This document shows positions 1 to 8,386 of a stretch of 64,000 bases of DNA, piece by piece (within the stretch, counting starts at the first letter, position 1; every line of letters starts with the position of its first letter). Under the pieces are notes generated by a model. It made no database searches, had not been told where the DNA came from, and worked only from the letters and a program-made list of their open reading frames with translations. The position numbers and the translations under genes are program-made. Source of the stretch: CANDOC01 sp965261725 (GTDB taxonomy: Bacteria > Pseudomonadota > Gammaproteobacteria > Pseudomonadales > Endozoicomonadaceae); assembly GCA_965261725.1 (NCBI GenBank), contig CBDHDU010000051.1, positions 1 through 64,000 of the forward strand, in the 5' to 3' direction.

Positions 1-672
1 TATACGTAGTTTGTTACAGGGACCAGTCAATGCTCTGGATGTTAGCCCTGTCAATTTTCCGGAAATATCAAAATAGCGGATCTCCCGGAAATTAAACAGA
101 CGCTCATAATACCCTGCCCAGGTATCCATCTGCCCCTGCCGGACATTATGAGTTAAATGGTCAATGACCAGCAGGCCGTCACCAGCATGCTCAGGAATAG
201 CTGCTTTCGAATCATCAAACGGCACAAAATCCACATCATAGATCGTCCCGGCATCACCATAGCGATCTACCAGATAGATACGGCTGCCACCAATACCTTC
301 TATAGCCGGGATATTCAGTTCCATTGGAGCCGGTAGTCCTTTAACCGGCGTAGCACCGAGCTTAACAGCCCGTTCAAATGCATAACCGGCATCTGCCACA
401 CGAAATGCCATAGCACAGGCACAGGGGCCATGTTCGGCAACAAAGCCGGAAGCAAAACTCTCCTGCTCTCCATTTACTATGAAATTAATATCTCCCTGTC
501 GCATAAGAATCACATTACGAGAACGGTGGCGGCCTACAGCCTTAAAGCCCATCAGTTCAAACAGAGATACAAGATCTTGGGGGTCCGGCGCAGCAAATTC
601 GACAAATTCGAAGCCATCCGTGCCCATTGGGTTTTGGTCGGTAATCAATGCAGCGTTCAGACAAGGGGTCAT
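1..672 (-). CDS. hpd: 4-hydroxyphenylpyruvate dioxygenase, N-terminal part (gene runs off the window)
   Basis: This Fe(II) dioxygenase converts 4-hydroxyphenylpyruvate to homogentisate in tyrosine breakdown. My minus-strand translation gives 224 residues open to the window edge. It begins MTPCLNAALITDQNPMGTDG and contains the family block DHLTHNV at about residues 171-177, whose first histidine is the usual first iron ligand. LTGLTS near residue 208 also matches. The start at 672 has an AGGAG ribosome site just upstream, and the out-of-frame ATG four bases earlier is not the start. The C-terminal catalytic barrel, with the other iron ligands, lies outside. The family assignment is firm, but completeness cannot be judged. 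Confidence 0.93.
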   Translation of the reverse strand, partial: MTPCLNAALITDQNPMGTDGFEFVEFAAPDPQDLVSLFELMGFKAVGRHRSRNVILMRQGDINFIVNGEQESFASGFVAEHGPCACAMAFRVADAGYAFERAVKLGATPVKGLPAPMELNIPAIEGIGGSRIYLVDRYGDAGTIYDVDFVPFDDSKAAIPEHAGDGLLVIDHLTHNVRQGQMDTWAGYYERLFNFREIRYFDISGKLTGLTSRALTGPCNKLRI

Positions 673-777
673 GCATGTCTCCTGAGTTACAGAAAGTCAT
701 GTGAGAAACACCGCAGGGATCACCTTTCAGTGTTAAACGCTCACACATACAGCAAGATCTCATTATTTATAGAAGCT

Positions 778-803
778 GTTATGACATTATCCACTGTCAT
801 AAC
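778..803. promoter_or_regulatory. Perfect palindrome upstream of hpd, candidate operator
   Basis: GTTATGACA and TGTCATAAC form perfect 9-base arms around an 8-base spacer, about 105 bases upstream of the hpd start codon. The size and symmetry suit a dimeric repressor or activator site. No regulator gene is visible nearby, so its identity is unknown. Confidence 0.4.
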
Positions 804-1393
804 AACTGAACCTGATAACACTCGATGTTTACTACATCATGCGAACAGATATCGTTGAAGATCAAGAATAAACGACGACAACAATTCAAAAGCGCTGCTG
901 CTTACGATGCTTTTATCGTCCCCACGTAAGCAAGTGCCCCTCTGTGATAGCAATGATCAAGTTCAACAAATACGAACATATCAGAATATGTGATATATCC
1001 AGACATCGCAGAATTACAGGTTATCGGATTAATTAGAAACTAGTTAGTCTGTTCAGTTTTGTTTTTATCTTGAATGATTTTTCTTGTTATCAACATAGAG
1101 GATAAACTCGGCGCTAATGGTTCAATGACACTAAAAAGTCATGCCTGCTAAACATAAAATGAAAATATCTACCGGGGCAAATGAAAACAGCATAAATATT
1201 TGATTTATATTCGAAAAATATAATCCAAAGCTTTACCCTTTGTTACAGCCAGTAAAAAATTTTGGTCAAGGCATTTAAAATTGATGCTTCCGGCTTTTAT
1301 ATCATATTCAAGATCCTCAACATTCCCTACTGGTAGCTGCACAGGGAATCTTACTTGTTCTCTGTTATCAAAGTAACACTAAGCAACATAATA
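804..1393. other. AT-rich intergenic stretch without a recognisable gene
   Basis: The gap between hpd and the UhpC-like gene holds no convincing reading frame on either strand and no RNA gene that I can recognise. It probably carries the divergent promoters of the two flanking genes. Confidence 0.5.
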
Positions 1394-1457
1394 AAACACT
1401 TCTAAAGTGTTTAACCCCGTCAGGGAGTCAATATTCAGACTAAAGTGTCTAAACCCC
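1394..1457. promoter_or_regulatory. Operator-like palindrome and repeated half-site before the UhpC-like gene
   Basis: AAACACTT, CTA, AAGTGTTT is a perfect 8-base palindrome at 1394-1412. The motif taaagtgtttaacccc (from 1403) recurs nearly unchanged as taaagtgtctaaacccc (from 1441), about 38 bases on. This spacing just upstream of the start codon suggests a regulator-binding region, but which regulator is unknown. Confidence 0.4.
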
Positions 1458-1481
1458 TTTCGAAATAATGAAATATTACTT

Positions 1482-2804
1482 ATGAGCAGCCCGGAGATGT
1501 CGACGACCGCTGATCTGGACCAGGGAGGCACTGATCAGCTTTACAAGTACTGGCGCTTGCATGTCTTTCTTGGCATTTATGCCGGTTATGCGGTTTTCTA
1601 CATTACCCGCAAGTCTTTCACCTATGTAACTCCAGCCCTGATACAGGATATGGGGTTTGATAAAGCCGATATCGGGTTGATTGGCACCCTCTTTTACTTC
1701 ACTTACGGTGCCAGTAAGTTTATTAGTGGCATTCTGAGTGACCACTCTAACCCCCGCTACTTCATGGCGATTGGCCTGTTTATGACGGGTGTGCTGAATA
1801 TTATATTCGGACTGAGCACATCACTGACAGCATTTGCAACAATCTGGACGCTCAACGCTTTCTTCCAGGGATGGGGCTGGCCTCCCTGCTCCAAAGTACT
1901 TAATAGCTGGTATTCCCGCACCGAAAGGGGTTTCTGGTGGGGTATATGGAACACCACCCACAATGTCGGAGGTGCGATTGCCCCGGTATTACTGGGCTGG
2001 CTGGTTATGACAATGGGCTGGCAGTTCGGCATGAGTGCCGCCGGTCTGCTCGGCATGGTAATGACATTTTTCCTGATTTCCCGGGTTCGGGACAAACCTC
2101 AAACAATGGGTTTACCCACCGTAGGGCAATGGCGCAATGATGAGCAGGAAATCGCTCACGAGAAAGAAGGACAAGGTCTCAGCAGTAAAGAAATCCTGTT
2201 TCAGTATGTACTGAACAACAAGCTGTTATGGTTGCTGGCGCTGACCTATATCCTGATTTATATCGTCAGAACAGCAATCAGTGACTGGGGCAATCTATAC
2301 CTGACAGAAGTTCATGGTTACTCGCTACTGACAGCTAATTCAGCGCTTTCTGCATCGGAAATCGGTGGGTTTCTTGGCTGTCTGGTTGCCGGTTGGGGGT
2401 CAGACTGGTGGTTCAAGGGTAACCGCGGCCCGATGAATATTATCTTTTCTATCGGTGTTGCGTCCACCGTAATCGGACTCTGGATGATCCCGAATGCAGC
2501 GCTTACTGTTCAGGTTGCCCTGTTCTTTATGATCGGATTCTTCATCTATGGGCCACAAATGCTGATTGGTATGGCTGCTGTTGAGTGCTCACACAAGAAT
2601 GCAGCTGGCGCATCCAACGGCTTTGTCAGCTTGTTTGCTTATGTTGGCGCAGCACTTTCCGGCTATCCGGTTGCCAAAATTATGGAATCTTATGGCTGGA
2701 ATGGCTTTTTCACTACGCTGGCAGCCTGCTCTATTATGGTGATTGTGCTGTTTATCCCCTTTATTATTTCGGGCGGACGCTTCAACAGTCACGCTAACAA
2801 ATAG
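1482..2804 (+). CDS. UhpC-like organophosphate:phosphate antiporter family protein (MFS)
   Basis: This inner-membrane major facilitator of the organophosphate:phosphate antiporter family closely resembles UhpC. Blocks such as FYITRKSF, NAFFQGWGWPPCSK, NTTHNVGGA, ISDWGNLY and GPQMLIGMAAVECSHKNAAGA match that protein nearly word for word. About twelve hydrophobic segments are visible. UhpC senses glucose-6-phosphate in enterics and transports it in some other bacteria; without uhpA or uhpB nearby, transport is the likelier role here. The open frame starts at a GTG at 1407, but I prefer ATG 1482, which gives 440 residues, close to UhpC. An operator-like palindrome lies just upstream. The exact substrate is uncertain. 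Confidence 0.85.
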   Translation: MSSPEMSTTADLDQGGTDQLYKYWRLHVFLGIYAGYAVFYITRKSFTYVTPALIQDMGFDKADIGLIGTLFYFTYGASKFISGILSDHSNPRYFMAIGLFMTGVLNIIFGLSTSLTAFATIWTLNAFFQGWGWPPCSKVLNSWYSRTERGFWWGIWNTTHNVGGAIAPVLLGWLVMTMGWQFGMSAAGLLGMVMTFFLISRVRDKPQTMGLPTVGQWRNDEQEIAHEKEGQGLSSKEILFQYVLNNKLLWLLALTYILIYIVRTAISDWGNLYLTEVHGYSLLTANSALSASEIGGFLGCLVAGWGSDWWFKGNRGPMNIIFSIGVASTVIGLWMIPNAALTVQVALFFMIGFFIYGPQMLIGMAAVECSHKNAAGASNGFVSLFAYVGAALSGYPVAKIMESYGWNGFFTTLAACSIMVIVLFIPFIISGGRFNSHANK

Positions 2805-2813
2805 CACTTGCAA

Positions 2814-2847
2814 AGCTAGCTCCTCTCTTTAATGAGCGGAGCTAGCT
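2814..2847. terminator. Hairpin between convergent genes
   Basis: AGCTAGCTCC and GGAGCTAGCT form perfect 10-base arms with a 14-base loop between the convergent ends of the UhpC-like gene and dnaB. No strong T run follows, so a bidirectional terminator is inferred mainly from position. Confidence 0.55.
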
Positions 2848-2850
2848 CAA

Positions 2851-4284
2851 TCAGTCATCATCAAACTGACCATACATTTCCGGAGCCAGATTATCGAACC
2901 GGGAATGCCTGCCCTGGAATGCCAGACGGCAGGTGCCGATTGGGCCATTACGCTGCTTACCGATAATAATTTCCGCCACGCCTTTATATTCAGTATCCGG
3001 GTTATAAACCTCGTCCCGGTACACGAACATAATGACATCAGCATCCTGCTCAATCGCGCCAGATTCACGCAAATCAGAGTTTACCGGGCGCTTATTCGGA
3101 CGCTGCTCAAGAGAACGGTTAAGCTGGGAAAGTGCAACAACCGGTGTATTAAATTCTTTTGCCATTGCTTTCAGCGAGCGGGAAATTTCAGAAATTTCAT
3201 TCGTTCGCCCTTCACTGAAACCCGGTATCTGCATCAACTGCAGATAGTCGACCATAATCAAACCAACATCACCATGTTCACGCACCAAGCGCCGGGTACG
3301 GGAACGCATTTCCGAAGGACTGATACCCGCCGTATCATCAATAAACAGTTTACGCTCGGAAATCAGTTTTACTGCCGAGGTCAGCTTGGGCCAGTCTTCG
3401 TCTTCCAGCTTGCCGTTACGAACCTTGGTTTGATCAATTCGTCCCAGCGATGCCAGCGATCGCATCATCAACTGTTCTGAAGGCATCTCCAGACTGAAGA
3501 CCATAATGACCTTGTCAGAGCTCAGCAGGGCATTCTCTACCAGATTCATGGCAAACGTAGTTTTACCCATGGAAGGTCGACCGGCCACAATCACCATATC
3601 TGCGGGCTGCAGTCCGGATGTCATCTCATCCAGATCGCTGAAGCCGGTTGTTATACCGGTAATCTGGTCACCTGCATTGAACAACTCATCAATCTTATCG
3701 ATGGTTTTGTTAAGCAGGGTTTTGACATCAACCGGGCCGCCGCTTTTAGGGCGGGATTCAGCAATCTGAAATACCAGTCGCTCCGCTTCATCCAGCAACT
3801 CAGCAGACTTACGCCCTTCCGGTTGATAAGATTTATCTGCAATTTCCTGACTGACAACAATCAGCTTCCGCAGAATAGCACGCTCATAAATAATATCCGC
3901 GTAGGCGCGGATATTGGAAATACTGGGTGTCGCTTCCACCAGCTCAGTCAGATAATCCAGCCCGCCAGCCTGATCCAGCATATCCAGATTTTCCAGATGC
4001 CCCATCAGGGTAATCGGGTCAAACGGCTTGCTTTCAGCCGCCAGCGCAATCATGGATTCAAATATAGTTTTATGGGACGGATTATAGAAATCTTCAGCGG
4101 TAATCGTATCCGCCACCTGATCCCAGACCTGATTATCCAGCAACAAGCCACCCAGAACCGACTGCTCGGCTTCAATGGAATGAGGTGGTGTTTTCAGCGC
4201 CATCATAGCGCCATCAAGCGGCAATTGAGGCTCAGGGGAAGTGTCTTCCGGTGACATCGCATCAGGTGCAAGAGGGTCTAACAT
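2851..4284 (-). CDS. dnaB: Replicative DNA helicase DnaB
   Basis: This hexameric helicase unwinds DNA at the replication fork. The 477-residue frame has the N-terminal primase-interacting domain (from about residue 33, TPPHSIEAEQSVLGGLL) and the RecA-like helicase domain with Walker A GRPSMGKT at 235-242. Downstream blocks MVDYLQLM, LSQLNRSLEQR and DLRESGAIEQDADVIMF match DnaB. No intein is present. It is last in the rpsF, rpsR, DUF2232, rplI, dnaB run, but a strong terminator after rplI suggests it also has its own promoter. The N-terminus may start at either of the first two methionines; ATG 4284 is taken. Confidence 0.97.
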   Translation of the reverse strand: MLDPLAPDAMSPEDTSPEPQLPLDGAMMALKTPPHSIEAEQSVLGGLLLDNQVWDQVADTITAEDFYNPSHKTIFESMIALAAESKPFDPITLMGHLENLDMLDQAGGLDYLTELVEATPSISNIRAYADIIYERAILRKLIVVSQEIADKSYQPEGRKSAELLDEAERLVFQIAESRPKSGGPVDVKTLLNKTIDKIDELFNAGDQITGITTGFSDLDEMTSGLQPADMVIVAGRPSMGKTTFAMNLVENALLSSDKVIMVFSLEMPSEQLMMRSLASLGRIDQTKVRNGKLEDEDWPKLTSAVKLISERKLFIDDTAGISPSEMRSRTRRLVREHGDVGLIMVDYLQLMQIPGFSEGRTNEISEISRSLKAMAKEFNTPVVALSQLNRSLEQRPNKRPVNSDLRESGAIEQDADVIMFVYRDEVYNPDTEYKGVAEIIIGKQRNGPIGTCRLAFQGRHSRFDNLAPEMYGQFDDD

Positions 4285-4356
4285 GGCAGCCCTGTGATTT
4301 AGCCAAAGCGTATGAGAAGGATTATATCCATAATGCCAGTTGAGTGGCCTGAAATA

Positions 4357-4392
4357 AAATCGCCCGCGCCAGATAACTGGAGCGGGCGATTT
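4357..4392 (-). terminator. Rho-independent terminator after rplI
   Basis: On the minus strand AAATCGCCCGC pairs with GCGGGCGATTT across a 14-base loop and is followed by TTTTATTTC. It lies 62 bases past the rplI stop codon and upstream of dnaB. Confidence 0.85.
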
Positions 4393-4453
4393 GCATTCGG
4401 TAGCAAAGTTTTAAAAACAGGGCTACCGAAGCAGTGCTAACGGTAATAACTGA

Positions 4454-4900
4454 TTACTCAGCTACAACGTTAACCTTAACTGCAGCGTCAACGTCGGTGT
4501 GCAGGTGGATAGCAACTTCGTACTCACCAACCATACGCAGAGCACCTTCCGGCAGACGAACTTCGCTCTTGGAAACTTCAACACCGGCAGCAGTGATAGC
4601 GTCGGCCAGGTCACGAGTACCGATAGAACCGAACAGCTTGCCTTCGTCACCAGCTTTAGAAGCCATGGAAACTTCCAGACCAGCCAGTTTGTCAGCACGA
4701 GCCTGTGCAGAAGCCAGTGCTTCTTCAGCAGCTTTCAGCAGCTCAGCACGACGTGCTTCAAAAGCTTCCAGGTTGCCCTTGGTAGCTGGAACAGCTTTAC
4801 CAAAAGGAATCAGGAAGTTACGGCCGTAACCAGCCTTAACGTTTACTTTGTCGCCCAGATTGCCAACGTTGGCAATTTTTTCAAGCAGAATGACTTCCAT
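4454..4900 (-). CDS. rplI: 50S ribosomal protein L9
   Basis: This large-subunit ribosomal protein binds 23S rRNA. The 148-residue product begins MEVILLEKIANVGNLGDKVNVKAGYGRN, the classic L9 start, with a long charged central helix and a C-terminal domain. The length is exactly typical. A GAGGTAA-like ribosome site precedes ATG 4900. It follows the DUF2232 gene and ends at a strong terminator. Confidence 0.98.
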   Translation of the reverse strand: MEVILLEKIANVGNLGDKVNVKAGYGRNFLIPFGKAVPATKGNLEAFEARRAELLKAAEEALASAQARADKLAGLEVSMASKAGDEGKLFGSIGTRDLADAITAAGVEVSKSEVRLPEGALRMVGEYEVAIHLHTDVDAAVKVNVVAE

Positions 4901-5014
4901 CTCGCTTACCTCTTTATCACCATGAATTCTGCGTTATCGCCGTTTCGAGGCGTAAGCCGCGCTCTTGCGGCACAGAGATTCACGGTTTTAAACCATGAAA
5001 TTTTACCTGCCACC

Positions 5015-5881
5015 TCAGCCTTGCAGTCGATTCCGCATTCTGCCGCGGAAATCGAGCAGGCTATCGAGGCAAGCCAGCAATACGATCAGGGGATACATCA
5101 CCTGCGTCATGAACATCAGCATCAGATAGAACACTATCAACCAGTGATGGCTCAATCCACGCAATCCCACAGTACCATGCACCAGTCCGATCCCGGCAAT
5201 CAGCAGGGGGATCGACAGTGCCGGCAACAACACGGCCAAAGGTGTCCAGAGTGTGGTTCCGAACATCATCAGCAACAGCAAGCCACCGGAAAGAACGGCA
5301 CCGAGCCTCAGCTCATGAAATTCAGCCCGGAATCCTTCCGGGTTATACAATGCTGCCTGCCAGCGTCGCGCCAGAATCAGCGCCATGACACTCAGCAGCA
5401 GGTTAAACCAGCCAAGCACTCCGGTTACGACGTAACGTAACACAGGTTCCAGCTCATCAGCCTTAACCTTGGTATTCCCGAAATTCTTGAGCTGCGTTGC
5501 CACAAACTCCTGAACCAGCGATACCAGCATATCCACTGCCTGAGGCATAAACCCCAGAATGATCCCGGCAGATACAGCACTGGCCGGTATGACCAGCAGC
5601 AGTGTCTGTGTCCAGGACACACTTTGTCTTAACCAGGCTGCCATGGCAGCCGTTGTCAGCAAGCAAATGATTGCTGACGGTTGCCCCGTTGCTGCATAGG
5701 CAATAGCTGGCAGGGCGGCCCACATCATTGTGTTGAAGCCTTCCCGCGTACCATGCCTCAGCCAGACCAGCGCAACAGCCGCTGCGCCCAGCCAGTACAT
5801 CATGGGCAGGGCCGTCAGGCCCGCTGCGAAAATGGCCGCCTGCCAGCGACCACTCATGATATATCCCGCTATACCACTCAT
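5015..5881 (-). CDS. DUF2232 (YybS-like) membrane protein
   Basis: This 288-residue integral membrane protein is recognised by position and general character. A multi-spanning gene of this kind sits between rpsR and rplI in Pseudomonas and relatives. About eight hydrophobic segments are visible, including AAIFAAGLTALPMMYWLGAAAVALVWL near the N-terminus and LLIAGIGLVHGTVGL near the C-terminus. It lies 27 bases downstream of rpsR, so it is cotranscribed with ribosomal protein genes. Its function is not known; no catalytic motif is visible. Confidence 0.8.
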   Translation of the reverse strand: MSGIAGYIMSGRWQAAIFAAGLTALPMMYWLGAAAVALVWLRHGTREGFNTMMWAALPAIAYAATGQPSAIICLLTTAAMAAWLRQSVSWTQTLLLVIPASAVSAGIILGFMPQAVDMLVSLVQEFVATQLKNFGNTKVKADELEPVLRYVVTGVLGWFNLLLSVMALILARRWQAALYNPEGFRAEFHELRLGAVLSGGLLLLMMFGTTLWTPLAVLLPALSIPLLIAGIGLVHGTVGLRGLSHHWLIVFYLMLMFMTQVMYPLIVLLACLDSLLDFRGRMRNRLQG

Positions 5882-5908
5882 CAGTATCCCTCTGTCAGAG
5901 GTATACGA

Positions 5909-6133
5909 TTAGTGACGATCGCAGTAGGACAGCAGGGCAATGTAACGGGCACGCTTGATAGCGGTTGCCAGCTGACGCTGGTAACGAGCCTTGGTGCCAG
6001 TGATGCGGCTCGGTACGATCTTACCGGTCTCACTCACGTATGCTTTCAGGGTGTTGATGTCCTTGTAATCAATTTCCTGGACACCTTCAGCGGTAAAACG
6101 GCAAAACTTCCGACGACGGAAAAAACGTGCCAT
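5909..6133 (-). CDS. rpsR: 30S ribosomal protein S18
   Basis: This small-subunit protein pairs with S6 on the platform of the 30S subunit. The 74-residue product has RRRKFCRFTAEGVQEIDYKD near its start and TGTKARYQRQLATAIKRARY in the C-terminal half, both diagnostic. It lies 48 bases after rpsF with a GGAGA ribosome site before ATG 6133. It keeps the single N-terminal cysteine of the common form. Confidence 0.98.
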   Translation of the reverse strand: MARFFRRRKFCRFTAEGVQEIDYKDINTLKAYVSETGKIVPSRITGTKARYQRQLATAIKRARYIALLSYCDRH

Positions 6134-6181
6134 AACAGCGTCTCCTTAATTATTCAGTTACAGATCCAACAGAAACGCTGA

Positions 6182-6619
6182 TTATTCAGCTGCTTCCTCA
6201 GCCTTTTCTTCCTGTGCAGGTGCTTTTTCAGCACGCTCAGCACGGTCTTCACGACGGTCTTCGCGACGATCATCGCGACGGTCGTCACGGCGCTCGCGCT
6301 TTTCTTCCTGCATCATGATAGAAGCTTCGGTGATTGCTTCGTTACGACGAACAACCAGGTTACGGATAACCGCGTCGTTGTAACGGAAGCTGTCGGACAG
6401 TTCCTGCAGAGTGGCGCTGTTACATTCGATGTTCATCATCACGTAGTGAGCTTTGTGGATCTTCTGGATTGGGTAAGCCAGCTGACGACGGCCCCAGTCT
6501 TCCAGACGATGAACCTGACCTTCGCCTTCAGCGATGGTCTTCTTGTAGCGCTCGACCATAGCCGGCACTTGCTCGCTCTGATCTGGGTGAACCAGAAATA
6601 CGATTTCGTAATGACGCAT
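6182..6619 (-). CDS. rpsF: 30S ribosomal protein S6 with a long acidic/arginine tail
   Basis: This small-subunit protein partners with S18. The 145-residue product begins MRHYEIVFLVHPDQSEQV and contains GRRQLAYPIQKIHKAHYV, which identify it. The tail beyond about residue 105 is a low-complexity run built on RRDD/RRED repeats followed by an E/A-rich end, somewhat longer than usual. It is the first gene of the rpsF-rpsR-DUF2232-rplI operon. A GGAG ribosome site precedes ATG 6619 and a stable leader hairpin lies just upstream. Confidence 0.98.
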   Translation of the reverse strand: MRHYEIVFLVHPDQSEQVPAMVERYKKTIAEGEGQVHRLEDWGRRQLAYPIQKIHKAHYVMMNIECNSATLQELSDSFRYNDAVIRNLVVRRNEAITEASIMMQEEKRERRDDRRDDRREDRREDRAERAEKAPAQEEKAEEAAE

Positions 6620-6641
6620 AATTGCTCCTTACGGGTTTGTA

Positions 6642-6667
6642 GCCTCCCGTTTAAATAACGGTGAGGC
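6642..6667 (-). promoter_or_regulatory. rpsF: Hairpin in the rpsF leader, candidate S6:S18 feedback element
   Basis: GCCTC-CCGTT and AACGG-GAGGC pair with one bulged base and a five-base loop, ending about 23 bases before the rpsF start. rpsF leaders in many bacteria bind the S6:S18 complex for feedback control. Position and a CCG-containing stem fit, but I cannot test the consensus. The rest of the 6620-6937 gap shows nothing else. Confidence 0.4.
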
Positions 6668-6937
6668 AAGGAGAACCGGGATCCAAAATTGCCCGACTTC
6701 TACAGTCGACACTGCAAAAGCAGAAAATATCCCTTTAGCCTGTGACTTTTTCAACAATATAGCTGCATAACAGCAAATGTTGCCAAAGACGGGCGACCCA
6801 GCGAAGAAAGAGCGGAAATTCTAGAGAAGGGCAACCGAAGATGCAACCTCAGGCGGATAAAGGTTTGCGCGTATTTATCTGCTCTCCCGCCCTAAGCATG
6901 CATCCATCAGGTACAGAATCAATACAGATATCCGAAA

Positions 6938-7882
6938 TCAGTTATGAATTTCGATAAATCGCAGCAAGTTATCTGCCACAACATTCACTAACCGTTGCCT
7001 TGACTCACGGCTTGCCCAGGCACAATGCGGGGTTACAATCAGGTTTGGAATATCATTATCTAGCAACGGGCTACCATTAACAGGTGGCTCCTGAGTCAGT
7101 ACATCAGTTGCCGCGCCGCCCAATGCTCTTGCTTTTAATGCTGCAGCCAGATCAGTCTCATTAACCAGCCCACCGCGAGCAGTATTGATTAACAGGGCAT
7201 GATCAGGCATCAATGCAAGTCTGCGTGTATCCAGCATATTGAGCGTGGCGTCTGTCAAAGGGCAATGCAGAGAAACGACATCCGCCTGCTTCAATCCTTC
7301 TTCGAGTTCCACCCGGTCAGCAGCAACAGAAGGTGATCCCGGAACAGCAGCCTTTATGACTTTCATTCCGATGCCTTCTGCCAGCTTTGCCATTGCCTGC
7401 CCCAGAACCCCGTAACCCACTATAAGTAACGTTCTTCCGGCAAGCTCCATAGGCGGGTAATCCAGCCGACAAAACATAGGACTTTGCTGCCATTCACCAG
7501 CATCAATCTGCCGCTGCAGAAACGGCAGCCGGTTGGCCAGTGCCAGCATAAGAGCAAAAGCATGCTGGGCGACAGATGCAGTTCCATAACCACTAACATT
7601 GGTTACAGTAACGCCCTGTGCAGCTGCAGCATCAAGATCAATATTATTAGTGCCTGTTGCTGTGACACCAATATATTGCAGTTCCGGTAATTGCTGTAAA
7701 TGATCCTCATAGATACAAACCTTATTGGTCAGTGCAATATGCGCTCCCTCCATACGCGAAAGCAGTTGTTCCGGCGAGGTTGTGCCATAGTAAGTCCATT
7801 GCACTGGAAGGCTCGTCAGTGATGAAAGATCTACATCATTTCCCAACGTACCCCTGTCCAGTATCACTCCGGATAGCTGCAT
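6938..7882 (-). CDS. D-2-hydroxyacid dehydrogenase, glycerate dehydrogenase-like
   Basis: This NAD(P)-dependent cytosolic oxidoreductase of the D-isomer 2-hydroxyacid family has 314 residues. The Rossmann motif is VGYGVLGQAMAKLAEG at about 156-171. The catalytic trio is visible as Arg in NTARGGLVN, Glu in TQEPPV and His in TPHCAWASRESR. The HxAWA form of the last motif is typical of hydroxypyruvate/glycerate dehydrogenases, so glycerate or hydroxypyruvate is the likeliest substrate, though this family is easily misassigned. It lies directly downstream of a truncated rlmB copy and upstream of rpsF. Confidence 0.85.
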   Translation of the reverse strand: MQLSGVILDRGTLGNDVDLSSLTSLPVQWTYYGTTSPEQLLSRMEGAHIALTNKVCIYEDHLQQLPELQYIGVTATGTNNIDLDAAAAQGVTVTNVSGYGTASVAQHAFALMLALANRLPFLQRQIDAGEWQQSPMFCRLDYPPMELAGRTLLIVGYGVLGQAMAKLAEGIGMKVIKAAVPGSPSVAADRVELEEGLKQADVVSLHCPLTDATLNMLDTRRLALMPDHALLINTARGGLVNETDLAAALKARALGGAATDVLTQEPPVNGSPLLDNDIPNLIVTPHCAWASRESRQRLVNVVADNLLRFIEIHN

Positions 7883-7907
7883 TTACCGCCCCTTAACATC
7901 TTTCTTA

Positions 7908-8105
7908 TTAACTACTACGCTGACATACCGCTTCAAACAGGCAAACACCGGTTGCCACTGAAATATTCAGACTGCTGACAGTACCCGCCATCGGAATAAA
8001 CACCAGCGCATCACAATGCTCGCGGGTCAGGCGACGCATGCCCTTTCCTTCTGCACCCATAACCAGCGCCATCGAGCCTTTCAGATCGGTCTGATAAACA
8101 TGACC
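7908..8105 (-). pseudogene. Truncated second copy of rlmB (C-terminal third)
   Basis: The minus strand encodes a C-terminal RlmB fragment, including LVMGAEGKGMRRLTREHCDA and VSSLNISVATGVCLFEAV, and ends at a proper stop. It covers SpoU motifs 2 and 3 but lacks motif 1 and the whole N-terminal domain. By eye about 14 of 185 bases differ from the intact rlmB at 13542-14279. Homology stops abruptly near 8105, where IS-rich DNA begins. It cannot encode a working enzyme. Confidence 0.85.
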
Positions 8106-8386
8106 TTTTTTTGCTCTTCTCCACTAATCAAACAAGCGCAGGCTATCAACTACCATTTCAAAGAAACGATACCTTGACGAAAAGCTTACCTAACAATGCT
8201 GGGTCAGAAATGATTGATACAATATTATTGCTGAACAGGCTATTTTTATTTGTACTAACCACCTTAAAGCTGATACCAATAGTGGTAGCAGGTTCGTCAT
8301 TTATCATCACGATCTATCAGGAAAATAGTTGCTAGGAAATCTACGAAAGAGAATATGCGGGGAAGATAGAAAAACTACTATTACCA

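Noticed and set aside
430..858. 142-residue plus-strand open frame near the left edge
   Set aside because: It is opposite the hpd coding region and its upstream region; the minus-strand translation is clearly HPPD.
2905..3480. 191-residue plus-strand open frame
   Set aside because: It is a shadow of dnaB on the opposite strand.
4499..5440. 313-residue plus-strand open frame
   Set aside because: It lies opposite rplI and the DUF2232 gene, has a Gln/His-rich composition with no family features, and is a shadow of those genes.
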